From positions 2,070,001 to 2,134,000 of the forward strand of contig NZ_CP042467.1 of NCBI RefSeq assembly GCF_007993755.1: a DNA stretch of 64,000 bases. The letters are read 5' to 3'. The position numbers and the translations under genes were made by a program. The notes beneath the pieces were generated by a model. That model had not been told where the DNA came from. It worked only from the letters and a program-made list of their open reading frames with translations, and did no database searches. The stretch's first letter is position 1. Each line of letters starts with the position of its first letter. This DNA is from Microvenator marinus. GTDB taxonomy: Bacteria > Myxococcota_A > Bradymonadia > Bradymonadales > Bradymonadaceae. Shown here one piece after another: positions 37,247 to 47,974 of this stretch.

Positions 37247-38128
37247 TTATTTCAGAGCCTCAGACCCCGAGACGATCTCCATGAGCTCTTTGGTAATATA
37301 TGCCTGACGCGCGCGATTGTACTGAAGCGAGAGCTTCGAGATCATATCGCGTGCGTTATTCGTCGCGTTGTCCATCGCTGACATTCGTGCGCCGTGCTCC
37401 GAAGCTTCGGACTCGAGCAATGCTCGAAGAATCTGGACCACCACGTTGACAGGAAGGAGGTGCTCTAGAAGCGAAGTCTCGTCGGGCTCAAAGATGTACT
37501 CGCTTGCGACCAAGGACTCTTGGCCCTCATCCGCCGTAGCAAGATCATCGAGCTTCAATGGAAGCAGGGGATGCACGATTGTGTTGTATTTAATGGCCGA
37601 GATGAACTCGTTGTACACCACGTACACTGCATCCACTTCTTCGTTGACGAAGCGCTCGGTGACCTCTTTGGCAAGTTCGCGAGCTTTTGCATAACTGACG
37701 TTGCCAATGATCTCTGGATAGTTCTTCCACATGCTCTCGCTATTGCGGAAGAACACCGCCCCTTTGCGACCGAGTGTCGCCAACTCGACCTCAACACCCG
37801 CCATCTTCTGGTCTCGAACGAACTTCGAAACCGTACGGATCACGTTGGTGTTGAATCCGCCACAGAGTCCACGATTCGATGTCACCACAATCACGAGCGC
37901 CTTCGTAGGCATCTCACGAGTTTGCAGAAGTGGGTGCGAGGAATCCTCCACGCGCGAGGCCACACTGGCGATCACTTGATTCATCTTGAGCGCGTACGGG
38001 CGCGCAGCTTCAGCCGCATCTTGGGCACGCCGAAGCTTCGCAGCTGAAACCATCTTCATGGCGCTGGTGATCTTCTGCGTGTTTTTGACCGAAGCGATTC
38101 GCTTTCGGATGTCCTTCAAACTAGGCAT
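37247..38128 (-). CDS. atpG: ATP synthase F1 gamma subunit
   Basis: 293 residues. The rotating central stalk subunit. The N-terminal helix begins MPSLKDIRKRIASVKNTQKI and the C-terminal helix contains ARMSAMDNATNNARDMI and NRARQAYITKELMEI, the conserved coiled coil inside the alpha3beta3 ring. SNRGLCGGFNTN near 83 is a family hallmark. It lies 39 bases before atpD and 18 after atpA. Confidence 0.97.
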   Translation of the reverse strand: MPSLKDIRKRIASVKNTQKITSAMKMVSAAKLRRAQDAAEAARPYALKMNQVIASVASRVEDSSHPLLQTREMPTKALVIVVTSNRGLCGGFNTNVIRTVSKFVRDQKMAGVEVELATLGRKGAVFFRNSESMWKNYPEIIGNVSYAKARELAKEVTERFVNEEVDAVYVVYNEFISAIKYNTIVHPLLPLKLDDLATADEGQESLVASEYIFEPDETSLLEHLLPVNVVVQILRALLESEASEHGARMSAMDNATNNARDMISKLSLQYNRARQAYITKELMEIVSGSEALK

Positions 38129-38146
38129 TTCTAACCTCAGTCAAAA

Positions 38147-39703
<1,557 letters not shown>

Positions 39704-39721
39704 CTAGATGCCCTCGAAGGT

Positions 39722-40264
39722 TTAGACTTCTTCCAAAATAGATTCACGAATTTTATTGAGATGGGTTCGCACAGATCCGTCGTAAACCGTATTACCCACG
39801 TGGGTAACTACGCCCCCCAAAAGGGACTCGTCTACTTCCGATTTGAGCACCACGCTCTTACCCGTCAGACTCGCAAGTGCTGACTTCAAAACTTCTTGTT
39901 GCGCTGGCGCGAGGGCCCGTGCGGAAACCACGCGGGCGCGCACACGACCTTCATGCTCATCGAGCAACCGACCGAACTCTTCGGCGATTTCTGACACGTA
40001 TTGAATACGGTCTTTGTCCACCAGCAGAAGCGCGAGGTTTTGGGTCATAGGATCCCAACCGAGCTTGCCCGCGATGTTCTTCACAACGCTTCTGCGCTCT
40101 TCAATTCGCACGCTCGGGTTGGTCACCACGTTCTTGAACGCGTCGCTCAACGTGTGGATCTCTGCGAGCTCATCCAACTGCTTTTGCAACACGCTCGCGT
40201 TATTGCGCTCGATTGCAATCTGCAAAAACGCCTTTGCGTATCGCTTTGATGCGAGATGTCTCAT
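39722..40264 (-). CDS. atpH: ATP synthase delta subunit
   Basis: 180 residues, normal length. Delta caps the alpha3beta3 head and binds the peripheral stalk (b subunits). The helical N-terminal domain begins SKRYAKAFLQIAIE, and the C-terminal domain has the conserved GGVVTHVGNTVYDGSVRTHL near 150-170. Its start is two bases after the fused b'-b gene. Confidence 0.95.
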   Translation of the reverse strand: MRHLASKRYAKAFLQIAIERNNASVLQKQLDELAEIHTLSDAFKNVVTNPSVRIEERRSVVKNIAGKLGWDPMTQNLALLLVDKDRIQYVSEIAEEFGRLLDEHEGRVRARVVSARALAPAQQEVLKSALASLTGKSVVLKSEVDESLLGGVVTHVGNTVYDGSVRTHLNKIRESILEEV

Positions 40265-40266
40265 GA

Positions 40267-41259
40267 TTAGGCCGCCTTATCCAAAGACTTAATATCGTTG
40301 AGGTAGCCGTCTACAAGTTCAGTTTGAACTTTGTCGTCCACCTTCTCTTTCACCATGTTTTCTGCAAGTCCAAGCGCGAGGTCGATAGCCTCTTGCTCGA
40401 TCGATTGCACTGCGCGGCGAACTTCCTGCTTGATCACCATTTCAGCGTCGGCACGCATCTTCTCAACCTGGCGTTGCGCCTCGGCCACGAGCCGCTCTTT
40501 CTCGCGCATTCCTTGCTCATGGTAATCGTCCATGATGGATTTACGCTCTTCTTCGAGCTTCTCAAGCCGCTGGCTCACTTCTTCGAGCTTCGCCTCTGCG
40601 CGCAATCGAAGGTCCTTCGCTGCGTTCAAATCCTGCAGAAGGTTTTCTCGTCGGCTCGCGAAGTGCTCTTGGATCTTAGGACCCGCGAAATAGACAATGA
40701 TGCCGATATAGATGATCAGGTTGACGATGCTTGTGACCCATGAGGCCCACGGAAACTCACCACCACCGGCCGCAAACGCGTCAACCGGAAAGAAGACCAA
40801 GGCTAGGAGAACTGGAAGAACGCGCGCGACGAGTACTTTGGCAAGTGACTCAGAGCGCTCTTTTAGCTGAACAAGACTAGACTCACGCTCCGCCTCGATT
40901 TTGGCGCGCTCGGCTACCAACTTCTCGCTGATTTCTTCGCGAGCTTCACCGAGGATATCTTCGAACTCATTTTGCCCTTGGGTCCGAAGGCCTTCACGGA
41001 CTTCGTTGGCCTCGCGACGCGCGTCGCGCATCTTGCGCTCGTAGTCGGCGAGCGAACGCTCGGCGCGAGCGTCCATTTCATCAGCTTCTTCGCGCGAGCC
41101 TTGCAAACCGTCTCGCCGAGCTTCAACCGCCTTCAAATAGGGGTCAAAAATCAGCGGACGCAACACAAGAAAGAGCACTAAGAAAAGGATCATCTGGATG
41201 GCTAACGTACCATCGAGGTCGATATAGCCGGCGGCTAGCAAAACAGTGTTTCCGAACAT
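40267..41259 (-). CDS. atpF: ATP synthase fused b'-b peripheral stalk subunit
   Basis: 330 residues from the ATG at 41259 (AGGA just upstream; an in-frame GTG at 41295 is possible). The N-terminal half is a b'-like subunit: membrane helix at about 15-35 (IQMILFLVLFLVL), then a charged coiled coil to about 155. The C-terminal half is a complete second b subunit: VLPVLLALVFFPVDAFA near 165-180, resembling the signal-like leader of delta-group b subunits, a second membrane helix (IVNLIIYIGIIVYFAG) and another coiled coil to the end. No ATG, GTG or TTG suits a separate start at the junction, and the frame is open, so one polypeptide supplies both stator helices. Genes for a and c subunits are not in the window. 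Confidence 0.9.
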   Translation of the reverse strand: MFGNTVLLAAGYIDLDGTLAIQMILFLVLFLVLRPLIFDPYLKAVEARRDGLQGSREEADEMDARAERSLADYERKMRDARREANEVREGLRTQGQNEFEDILGEAREEISEKLVAERAKIEAERESSLVQLKERSESLAKVLVARVLPVLLALVFFPVDAFAAGGGEFPWASWVTSIVNLIIYIGIIVYFAGPKIQEHFASRRENLLQDLNAAKDLRLRAEAKLEEVSQRLEKLEEERKSIMDDYHEQGMREKERLVAEAQRQVEKMRADAEMVIKQEVRRAVQSIEQEAIDLALGLAENMVKEKVDDKVQTELVDGYLNDIKSLDKAA

Positions 41260-41390
41260 GCTTCCTGACTCCGGATTGGGACCCTCTTTCGCCACTAGGA
41301 ACTTCGACGAAGAAGGCTTGCGAGCATGGGTTTACCCGCAAGTCGGCCGCGTCTAACATGCCCCTAAACCAGTGTCAACGTGGATCGGAG

Positions 41391-42134
41391 CTAGTTGGTC
41401 TCAAGGGTGGACGGAGTCAATCCGAAGAGCATGGATTTCAGTGTCAAGGTCACGCCTTCTTTGGTTCCCGTTAGCTGAAGTCCTTCGCGGGTACACTCCG
41501 ACTCGATGGTTGAGATGCCGCGCCCGAGCTGCTCGACCATACCAAGTGAACGGGCGATTCGAGCCAAGAGCGGATTCCGAGGAATCGATACCCCGGGCTC
41601 GGGCACGCTTACCATCGCGCCAGGCGACCAGATCTCCAGGCGATCCACGAACATGCGAACTTGGATTTGGGCAGCTGATTTCAGGTCGCGGTGGATCAGT
41701 GCGTTGGACAAAGCTTCTCTGACGGCACGTCGTGGAAACTCCAGGTCTGAATTCTCTGGACGCACCTGATCCACAACCGGACGGGCGTTGTCTTCGATGG
41801 CCGCCATAGCCTCCTCCAACAACACGTGCATCCGTCCAGAGAGATGTTGGGTGAGTAGAAGCTCAGACGTCACACTCCCGCCGGCGTACGCCGAGAAACT
41901 GAGCGTCAACTGTGGTTGCAACCATTGTGGATTATCTCCGAACGCATAGATCAGGGCGATGGTAGGGATAACTCGACTACCCATGGGCGCCGCGAGGCGA
42001 AGCTTCTGCAGGGCGTCTTCGAGCGATCCTCGGCTAGAAAGGCCTGGGATATTCGCGTCCAGCCACTCTCGAAACGCGACCAAGTCAACGTCCTCAAGGG
42101 TGCTCGCCGGCACTGTTGTCAGCTCGTGGGACAT
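41391..42134 (-). CDS. ATP-binding protein, HATPase_c_4 (RecG-like/Schlafen-related) domain
   Basis: 247 residues. The C-terminal half carries REALSNALIHRDL near 137, the N-box of the HATPase_c_4 domain, then LEIWSPGAM (G1-like) near 175 and GMVEQLGRGISTI near 205, which matches the G2 region. Proteins with this domain often join an AlbA_2 DNA-binding domain and act as transcriptional regulators; the first 100 residues here show only part of such a domain (ALIYAFGDNPQW). It is probably a regulator or an ATP-dependent DNA-associated protein, but this is inference. It lies 131 bases upstream of the atp operon start on the same strand. Confidence 0.75.
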   Translation of the reverse strand: MSHELTTVPASTLEDVDLVAFREWLDANIPGLSSRGSLEDALQKLRLAAPMGSRVIPTIALIYAFGDNPQWLQPQLTLSFSAYAGGSVTSELLLTQHLSGRMHVLLEEAMAAIEDNARPVVDQVRPENSDLEFPRRAVREALSNALIHRDLKSAAQIQVRMFVDRLEIWSPGAMVSVPEPGVSIPRNPLLARIARSLGMVEQLGRGISTIESECTREGLQLTGTKEGVTLTLKSMLFGLTPSTLETN

Positions 42135-42330
42135 CAGGATGCTCCGATCTCAGAAATCTGAAAAACTCGACCAACTATCTCAGGTCAACCTATCAAATTT
42201 CTGATATTCTCCTAGTCCAAAGTTTCACCAAAACCCATGAAAAGCCAAGCTGCAAGCGGCCCTGCGCGATTTTTGCATTCGATGGTGTGACTATTGCTAC
42301 TTAACTCTTCGCACAAGAGCTGAATCAAAC
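42135..42330. promoter_or_regulatory. Divergent intergenic region with inverted repeat
   Basis: 196 bases between divergent starts. TCAGAAAT at 42150-42157 and ATTTCTGA at 42197-42204 form an 8-bp inverted repeat with a 39-base spacer just upstream of the HATPase gene; a regulator could bind both arms. Nothing else was found. Confidence 0.3.
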
Positions 42331-43362
42331 ATGAAGCGAGAGATGATGATGAAACACACACTGAATACCTTGACACTCATGGCTGCGTTGCTGGCCTTCT
42401 CAAATGCCGAGGCACGCACTCCCGTTCAAGAATGCACGAGCGATGCAGACTGCCCCGATTCATACACCTGCATCACCGAGGACGTCGGCGCTTGCCCTCC
42501 TTGCGAGAGCGGTATGGAGTGTGAGCCTTGCAGTTCAACCTCCTACTCGTATTGCTCGCCGCCCCCACCCGAGGAGTGCGAGTCGGATGCCGATTGCGAA
42601 GGCGACAATGTGTGCGTCTCCTACACCTATGAATCCTGTACGGGTGGAGACGTGGTTTGCGCGGCCGACCCCGATGGCAACACCACTTGCGACGACGAAC
42701 CAGAAGTGGAAGTGAACTGCGAGTCTCACTCAGAAGCCTATTGCGTGCCTCCGTATTACGCGCCGTGCCAGGTTGACGCGGATTGTGGTGGCGGATTCGC
42801 ATGTAAGGACATTGAGATTTGTTCGTGTAGTTCAGATCCTTCACCAGAACCAGAGCCGGGCACAGGTAATGGCTCTGACGGCGCGCCGGATGAGGGTTCT
42901 TGCGAATGCGGTCCAACGGGTGACAAGTATTGTGAACTCATTCCCGTAGAATGTGAGACCGACGCTGATTGTGGGGCTGGACAATCTTGTCAAGACCTCT
43001 ACGGCGGTGAGACGGAGCCAGCACCACTTCCTGCCGACGATGACCCAGACACCATGGATGGCGACACTGGAGACACTGGGTCTGGTGAGATCATGCCTTA
43101 TCCCGAGGAGTCCTACTGTATCCCAGACGGTTACTGGGGAACGCCAGTCTATTCGGGCGATGATTCCGCTGGCGAACAAGCTCCAGTTGGCAATGCCTCG
43201 GGCGCCGAGCGAGTTGGATGGGGCGAAGGAGACTCAAGCGGTTCCAAGGCCACCGACTCAGGCTGTTCCGCAACGAATTCGAACGCGACCCTTGGGTGGC
43301 TCGGACTCTTCGGCCTTATTGCGCTTCGCCGCCGCCGCCGAGCTTCTCGCTCAAACCGCTAA
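42331..43362 (+). CDS. Cys-rich secreted protein with MYXO-CTERM-like tail
   Basis: 343 residues. A Sec signal ends near residue 29 (FSNAEAR). Several blocks of CxSDADC...CxxxxxxxC type follow (ECTSDADCPDSYTC, ECESDADCEGDNVC, CQVDADCGGGFAC, CETDADCGAGQSC), separated by Pro/Glu/Asp-rich linkers. The tail has a Gly-Cys, a short hydrophobic helix (LGWLGLFGLIAL) and RRRRR, a MYXO-CTERM-type sorting signal that in myxobacteria leads to cleavage and surface attachment. Function of the Cys repeats is unknown. Its last 47 bases overlap the end of recD on the other strand. Confidence 0.8.
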   Translation: MKREMMMKHTLNTLTLMAALLAFSNAEARTPVQECTSDADCPDSYTCITEDVGACPPCESGMECEPCSSTSYSYCSPPPPEECESDADCEGDNVCVSYTYESCTGGDVVCAADPDGNTTCDDEPEVEVNCESHSEAYCVPPYYAPCQVDADCGGGFACKDIEICSCSSDPSPEPEPGTGNGSDGAPDEGSCECGPTGDKYCELIPVECETDADCGAGQSCQDLYGGETEPAPLPADDDPDTMDGDTGDTGSGEIMPYPEESYCIPDGYWGTPVYSGDDSAGEQAPVGNASGAERVGWGEGDSSGSKATDSGCSATNSNATLGWLGLFGLIALRRRRRASRSNR

Positions 43363-45124
43363 ATCGCCGAACGGGGTTTAACACCCCGGCCCGGTAGACT
43401 TCCTCCATACCAACTACAAGCACACCTCTACGGGCCCTCGTCAGGGCTGTGTAGAGGTTTTCTCGTGTAAGCAAGGGAATCGGCTCCTCAGGAAGCACCA
43501 CCGCCACATGGTCAAACTCCGAGCCCTGAGCTTTGTGCACCGTCATCGCAAACGAGAGGTCAACTTGAGCCTTCAGCGAGTTGAGGTGGTGGGCGGCAAA
43601 ACCGCCTTCACTCTCAAACACCGCCATCAAGACCTCTTCTCTATCGATTCTGGCTCGGATGACCACGCCCTGGTCGCCGTTAAAGAGGCCACGAGAGTAA
43701 TCGTTGTGCAGCATCATCACAGGCACGCCGGGCCCAAGCCCCTTGAATCCGAACTCGTCTTCCATGCGGGACAAGATAGCCTCGTTGAGCGCAATGGACC
43801 CAGTCGCACGACGTTTGGTCACACATAGAAAACGCTCTCGTTTGGTGAAGGCAAAGAGCCCTTCCAGGAGTTGACGATCGAACTCGTCGAAGCCGCCTTC
43901 TCTAATCTCAAAGGTGTGCCCAACGGCTTCACGTAGGACTGCCTCATCAATTAAACGCGTGCGCACCCATCGAGAAATCATCTTCTCAAGATTCGCCTTA
44001 TCTTGAATCTCGAGACGGGACACGCCGGGTTGCGCCTCCCATTGCTCCGCGAGATCCATGCGCGCCCACCCCTCAGTGGACCCATCTCGAACCAGCCGAG
44101 CTTGCAGCAGAATCTCAGCGCCGCCAGAATCGTCGGCTTGTCGAAAACTCTGGGTCAATCGAATGAATCTCGGCCCGAGCTCCCCTGATTGAGGCTTGAG
44201 GTCGCGCAATACCGTCCCACTTTCCACGGAAGGCAATTGTTCTGCGTCCCCGATCAAAACCAAAGTAGCTCCACCCAACGCATCCAAAATGGAGCGCATC
44301 ATATGCAAATCGATCATGGATGCTTCATCCACCAACACTACGTCTTGGCGCAATGGATTGAAGCGATCTCGACCAAATCGGCGTCGCGTCACGGAATACT
44401 CGAGGAGCCGATGAAGCGTTCTTGGTGCCACAATCCCTTCGATGTTACGCGTGCGCTCACCCATTCGATTTGCAGCCTTGCCGGTCGGGGCTGCCAGAGA
44501 AATCCGGCCCTGCTCGACCCCAAGATGGCTCAGTGTGCGCACGATATATTCGATGATGGTGGTTTTTCCAGTTCCAGGCCCACCGGTAATGACAACAAAA
44601 CCGCCTGAGCACGCGCGAACCACCGCTTCTTTTTGTTCGACGCTGAGCGCGTCTGCGCCGTCCAACGACTCAAGCGCGCCACGGGCATCCGATTCGCTGA
44701 CCAACCCCTTGACCTCGTGATCTCGAATAAGTCGCGCGAGCTCAATTTCCAATTCCCAAGTCTTGTGGTGATAGAACCAGTCCCCCTCAACCACAAAAGG
44801 CGTATAGGCGTGCCCCGTCGATACAAGCCCGCCAATCCTCCTCAGTTCATCTTTGATGCGTTCGTAGACGCCGGCTTCAAGCTCCCCCATCGCCTTGAGC
44901 ACTCGGTCAACTGCCGAATCGTACCCGGGCATCAATGGCACTCGAGTGCTTCCATCCTGCACAGAAATCAGGGACCCCAAAATCAAAGGAAAAACAGGCG
45001 ATTCCAAGCTAATGGCTTCAGAAGCTCGAGCCAAACCCAAGATATCTTTGGCCAAAAAGGCGAGGTCTTCGTCGATATCATGGGCTTCGCAAAGGGACGA
45101 TATCTCTGCCCACCTTTGACTCAA
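43316..45124 (-). CDS. recD: Exodeoxyribonuclease V alpha subunit RecD
   Basis: 602 residues, the length of E. coli RecD. Superfamily 1B helicase motor, 5' to 3', normally part of RecBCD, which resects double-strand breaks. Motif I is TGGPGTGKTTI near 180, motif II VLVDEASMID near 268, motif III GDAEQLPSVESG near 296; late motifs VHKAQGSEF and ENLYTALTRARRG lie near 535-570. The N-terminal domain (1-130) is the RecC-contact region. The start is a TTG at 45124 preceded by GAGGA; no ATG fits. recB and recC are not adjacent. It follows a J-domain gene by ten bases. Confidence 0.92.
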   Translation of the reverse strand: MSQRWAEISSLCEAHDIDEDLAFLAKDILGLARASEAISLESPVFPLILGSLISVQDGSTRVPLMPGYDSAVDRVLKAMGELEAGVYERIKDELRRIGGLVSTGHAYTPFVVEGDWFYHHKTWELEIELARLIRDHEVKGLVSESDARGALESLDGADALSVEQKEAVVRACSGGFVVITGGPGTGKTTIIEYIVRTLSHLGVEQGRISLAAPTGKAANRMGERTRNIEGIVAPRTLHRLLEYSVTRRRFGRDRFNPLRQDVVLVDEASMIDLHMMRSILDALGGATLVLIGDAEQLPSVESGTVLRDLKPQSGELGPRFIRLTQSFRQADDSGGAEILLQARLVRDGSTEGWARMDLAEQWEAQPGVSRLEIQDKANLEKMISRWVRTRLIDEAVLREAVGHTFEIREGGFDEFDRQLLEGLFAFTKRERFLCVTKRRATGSIALNEAILSRMEDEFGFKGLGPGVPVMMLHNDYSRGLFNGDQGVVIRARIDREEVLMAVFESEGGFAAHHLNSLKAQVDLSFAMTVHKAQGSEFDHVAVVLPEEPIPLLTRENLYTALTRARRGVLVVGMEEVYRAGVLNPVRRFSGLSEKLGGGGEAQ

Positions 45125-45134
45125 AACATCCTCA

Positions 45135-45518
45135 CTAATAACGACCCGTAGTCAGGTACGATTCGATCGCCTTGTAGGCACGCGTCAATTCCTGGCTGAG
45201 CTCCGTGGCCAGCTTCTCGGTCTCGGGATCATTGACGTGCTTGTCGGGGTGATACTTACGCATCAAGGTTCGATAAGATTCCTTCACCGTTTCAAGGTCG
45301 GAACCGTAGGGGACTTCAAGATTCGCGTAGTAATCGCGAATGCTTTTATGGCCCTTAGGTACAGGTGGGTTAAGCCCGATCTCTTCAAAACCCATCTCGT
45401 CGGCGATGGGCTCGATAATCTTTTTGAAGCCACCTTGGGCCTCAAATTCCTGAACTCGGTCGAGGATTTCGTTGAGGTTTGCCCTGACCCGTCTCTCAAA
45501 TTTATCTCTAATTCCCAT
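45135..45518 (-). CDS. J-domain (DnaJ-like) protein
   Basis: 127 residues. The C-terminal half is a J domain: YYANLEVPYGSDLETVKESY, then the essential HPD in RKYHPDKH near 91 and AYKAIESYL at the end. It should stimulate ATP hydrolysis by a DnaK-type Hsp70. The first 60 residues are charged and helical and of no known family. No zinc-finger or client-binding domains of full DnaJ are present, so it is a specialised co-chaperone. Ten bases separate it from recD downstream; a link to recombination is not implied. Confidence 0.88.
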   Translation of the reverse strand: MGIRDKFERRVRANLNEILDRVQEFEAQGGFKKIIEPIADEMGFEEIGLNPPVPKGHKSIRDYYANLEVPYGSDLETVKESYRTLMRKYHPDKHVNDPETEKLATELSQELTRAYKAIESYLTTGRY

Positions 45519-45548
45519 CGGTCGATCTCATATATGAGCCAAGTAGAC

Positions 45549-46163
45549 TCAGGTAAAGCTGGTTCCACCACCGGGAAGAATTTCGAGAGCGTAGGGATTG
45601 ACATCCTCTCCAATCGAGACCTCGATATCTTGACCCCACTTTTCAACGGAGAGATAGCGATCGCCCTGCCCTTCGAATTCGTAATACTCCATCTCCATTC
45701 CTCGACGCGCTCCAGTCTGGCCCATTTGTGAAACACGCGCCTTTCCACGTTCGACCATCCGGAATCTTTCACCTTCAAACTCGATGAACTCTGGAACGCT
45801 TCCATGGAGCACCACATCGGTCTCTTGCCAGATACTCACCTCGAGTTGGTCATCTTCTTCCACAGCGAGCCACCGAACATCGTCTCCGTCAACCAACATG
45901 AAACACGTCCATGGCCAGCCGGAATCATTGTAGTCAATCCGTCCTTCGACCACAAAGTCCTGATCGAAATGCGTCACGATATCGCCAATTTGCAGGTTCT
46001 TAATGCTGCGCTCCCCGCTCACTTCAGACACAGGCTGAAAGTCACCTGCGCTTTGAAAACCAGGTGGCAATTGCTTCATGTTCTCAAGCGATTTGGTCTT
46101 TTTATAGAAATAGACCGTGGCAACTATCACCACGATCAGCGCTATCAAGGTCAATAACATCAT
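45549..46163 (-). CDS. DUF4178 domain membrane-anchored protein
   Basis: 204 residues. One N-terminal membrane helix (LTLIALIVVIVATVYFY, residues 4-20) anchors a soluble domain. The latter has the DUF4178 pattern: IKNLQIGDIVTHFDQDFVVEG near 55-75, then WTCFMLVDGDDVRWLAVEED. The domain has no settled role; DUF4178 proteins often sit with other small operon members such as YdjM or spermidine synthase-like genes. 30 bases upstream of the J-domain gene, on the same strand. Confidence 0.8.
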   Translation of the reverse strand: MMLLTLIALIVVIVATVYFYKKTKSLENMKQLPPGFQSAGDFQPVSEVSGERSIKNLQIGDIVTHFDQDFVVEGRIDYNDSGWPWTCFMLVDGDDVRWLAVEEDDQLEVSIWQETDVVLHGSVPEFIEFEGERFRMVERGKARVSQMGQTGARRGMEMEYYEFEGQGDRYLSVEKWGQDIEVSIGEDVNPYALEILPGGGTSFT

Positions 46164-46228
46164 GAGTGATTCCTCAAATTTGTACCGCCCATGCGTATCA
46201 TAGCCAAACCGGTCAAACTAGACTGGAA

Positions 46229-47914
46229 TCACAGCCCTAGAAGTTCTTGAGCCGCCACTCGTGTCTTGTCGGAAACCCTTGCCCCGCCGAGCATTCGAGC
46301 AATTTCTTCGATTCGCTCTTCGACATCTAGAAGTCGAAGGGTCGACTCGGTGCGATCGGCTGTAATCACCTTCTCGACCCTGTAGTGGTGCTCCCCTCGG
46401 CTCGCAATTTGCGGCAGGTGTGTGATGCAGATGACCTGGTGGTCGATCGACGTTCCGGCGATCTTAGAACCCACGAGATCCGCAGTTGACCCGCCGATTC
46501 CGGTATCCACTTCGTCAAAGATATAGGTAGCAATCGTATCGCGCTCTCGGAGCACAGTCTTCATGGCCAACATGATTCTCGATAGCTCGCCGCCACTGGC
46601 AATTTTGGCCAAAGGCTTGGGAGACTCCCCAGGGTTTGGCGAAAACTGGAACTCAACGGTGTCGATCCCTTTGGCACCGAGCATGGTGGCGTTGGGTCCT
46701 TCAAGGCTCTCGGGAGCAAACTGCACACTTAGCTTCGCACTCTTCATGTTGAGGTCATGCAGTTCACGCTCAAGGGCCCGTGCGAACACACTGGCAGCTT
46801 CTCGGCGCTCTCCTGAAAGCTGAACAGCAAGCTCTATTGCGGCGCGTTCGGCCTTTTCCAGCTTCTTTTCGAGCTCGGCGCCCCTTTCCTCCGCATTTTC
46901 CAGACGATCGAGTTCCTCGCGCATGCGCTCTGCTTCTTCGAGGATGATCGCGATCTCATGTCCGTGTTTGCGCTTGAGGAGTTTGAGAGCCTCAAGGCGA
47001 GCCTGCACAGCATCGAGGCGCGCTGGGTCAGACTCGGCACTATCGGTAAACTCACTGAGCTCTCGCGCGACATCTTCCATCAGATATCGCGCATCATTGA
47101 GCCGAGCGTGTAGTTCCGCGATTTTCGGGTCGACGTGCTCGATTTTAGCCAGCGCGTTGCTGGCTTCGCTGAGTTTGGAAACGGCCGAAGCCTCACCGTC
47201 ATAGATTAAGAACGTGGCACGTTGGGTTGAATCGCCGATCTTCTCGGCATTCTTGAGGCGCAAGAATTCAGCCTCAAGTTCGTCATCCTCTCCAAGCTTC
47301 AGCTTTGCCGCATCGATCTCACCGAGCTGATACTTCAGGAAGTCGATACGATGAAGCCTTTCTCGCACATCGCCACGCAGAGACTCCAATTCCTTTCGGA
47401 AATTCTGCACCGTTGAGTAAGACCCCGTGTACTCGTCTCGCAGGCAATTCAAGGCCGCAAACTCGTCCAGAATATCCAAATGCCTCGGTACATCGAGAAG
47501 GCTGATATGCTCGTGCTGTCCGCTGATATCGACGAGTCCAGAGGTCACAGCCTGCAGGGTCCCCAACGTGGTTAGACAACCATTGACAAAGACCTTATTT
47601 CGGCCGCTGCGAGCGATGATGCGCCGAATCAAGAGCTCATTATCACCCGGCTCCACGCCAAGCTCTTCTAGAATCGACTGTGTCCGACGCTTGTGAAAAG
47701 CGCTCAGCTCAAAACATCCCTCCACGACCGCCTCGTCCGCATCCCCACGAATCACGTCGGTAGAGGCGCGGCCGCCAAGGAGCAGATTTAGGGCGTCGAT
47801 GACGATTGACTTTCCGGCCCCTGTTTCCCCGCTCAGGACCGTCAATCCCTTATAAAAGGGGACTTCCAGATGATGAATAATTGCAAAATTGCGAATCACA
47901 AGATGAGTTAACAT
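46229..47914 (-). CDS. recN: DNA repair protein RecN
   Basis: 561 residues from the ATG at 47914, which opens MLTHLVIRNFAIIHHLEVPF; an extended frame to 47998 lies upstream of the regulatory sites and is unlikely. SMC-like ATPase in double-strand break repair. Walker A is SGETGAGKS near 35; a long coiled coil spans about 165-380; the ABC signature ASGGELSRIMLAMK is near 440 and Walker B YIFDEVDTGIGG near 470. Two CTGAAC-containing sites upstream suggest SOS control. Terminal genes of the run (DUF4178, J-domain, recD) follow on the same strand after a 65-base gap. Confidence 0.95.
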   Translation of the reverse strand: MLTHLVIRNFAIIHHLEVPFYKGLTVLSGETGAGKSIVIDALNLLLGGRASTDVIRGDADEAVVEGCFELSAFHKRRTQSILEELGVEPGDNELLIRRIIARSGRNKVFVNGCLTTLGTLQAVTSGLVDISGQHEHISLLDVPRHLDILDEFAALNCLRDEYTGSYSTVQNFRKELESLRGDVRERLHRIDFLKYQLGEIDAAKLKLGEDDELEAEFLRLKNAEKIGDSTQRATFLIYDGEASAVSKLSEASNALAKIEHVDPKIAELHARLNDARYLMEDVARELSEFTDSAESDPARLDAVQARLEALKLLKRKHGHEIAIILEEAERMREELDRLENAEERGAELEKKLEKAERAAIELAVQLSGERREAASVFARALERELHDLNMKSAKLSVQFAPESLEGPNATMLGAKGIDTVEFQFSPNPGESPKPLAKIASGGELSRIMLAMKTVLRERDTIATYIFDEVDTGIGGSTADLVGSKIAGTSIDHQVICITHLPQIASRGEHHYRVEKVITADRTESTLRLLDVEERIEEIARMLGGARVSDKTRVAAQELLGL

Positions 47915-47957
47915 CGTCTTATCCTCGAGGTCATGGACAGGGACTGAACAAACAACC

Positions 47958-47974
47958 CCTGAACAAATTTTCAT
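47958..47974 (-). promoter_or_regulatory. Myxococcus-type LexA (SOS) box upstream of recN
   Basis: On the minus strand the site reads ATGAAAATTTGTTCAGG. It matches 16 of 17 positions of the published Myxococcus LexA box as I recall it (CTRHAMRYBYGTTCAGS). A second, weaker CTGAACAAA lies at 47944, exactly 15 bases away. The site is 44 bases upstream of the recN start. Confidence 0.65.
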
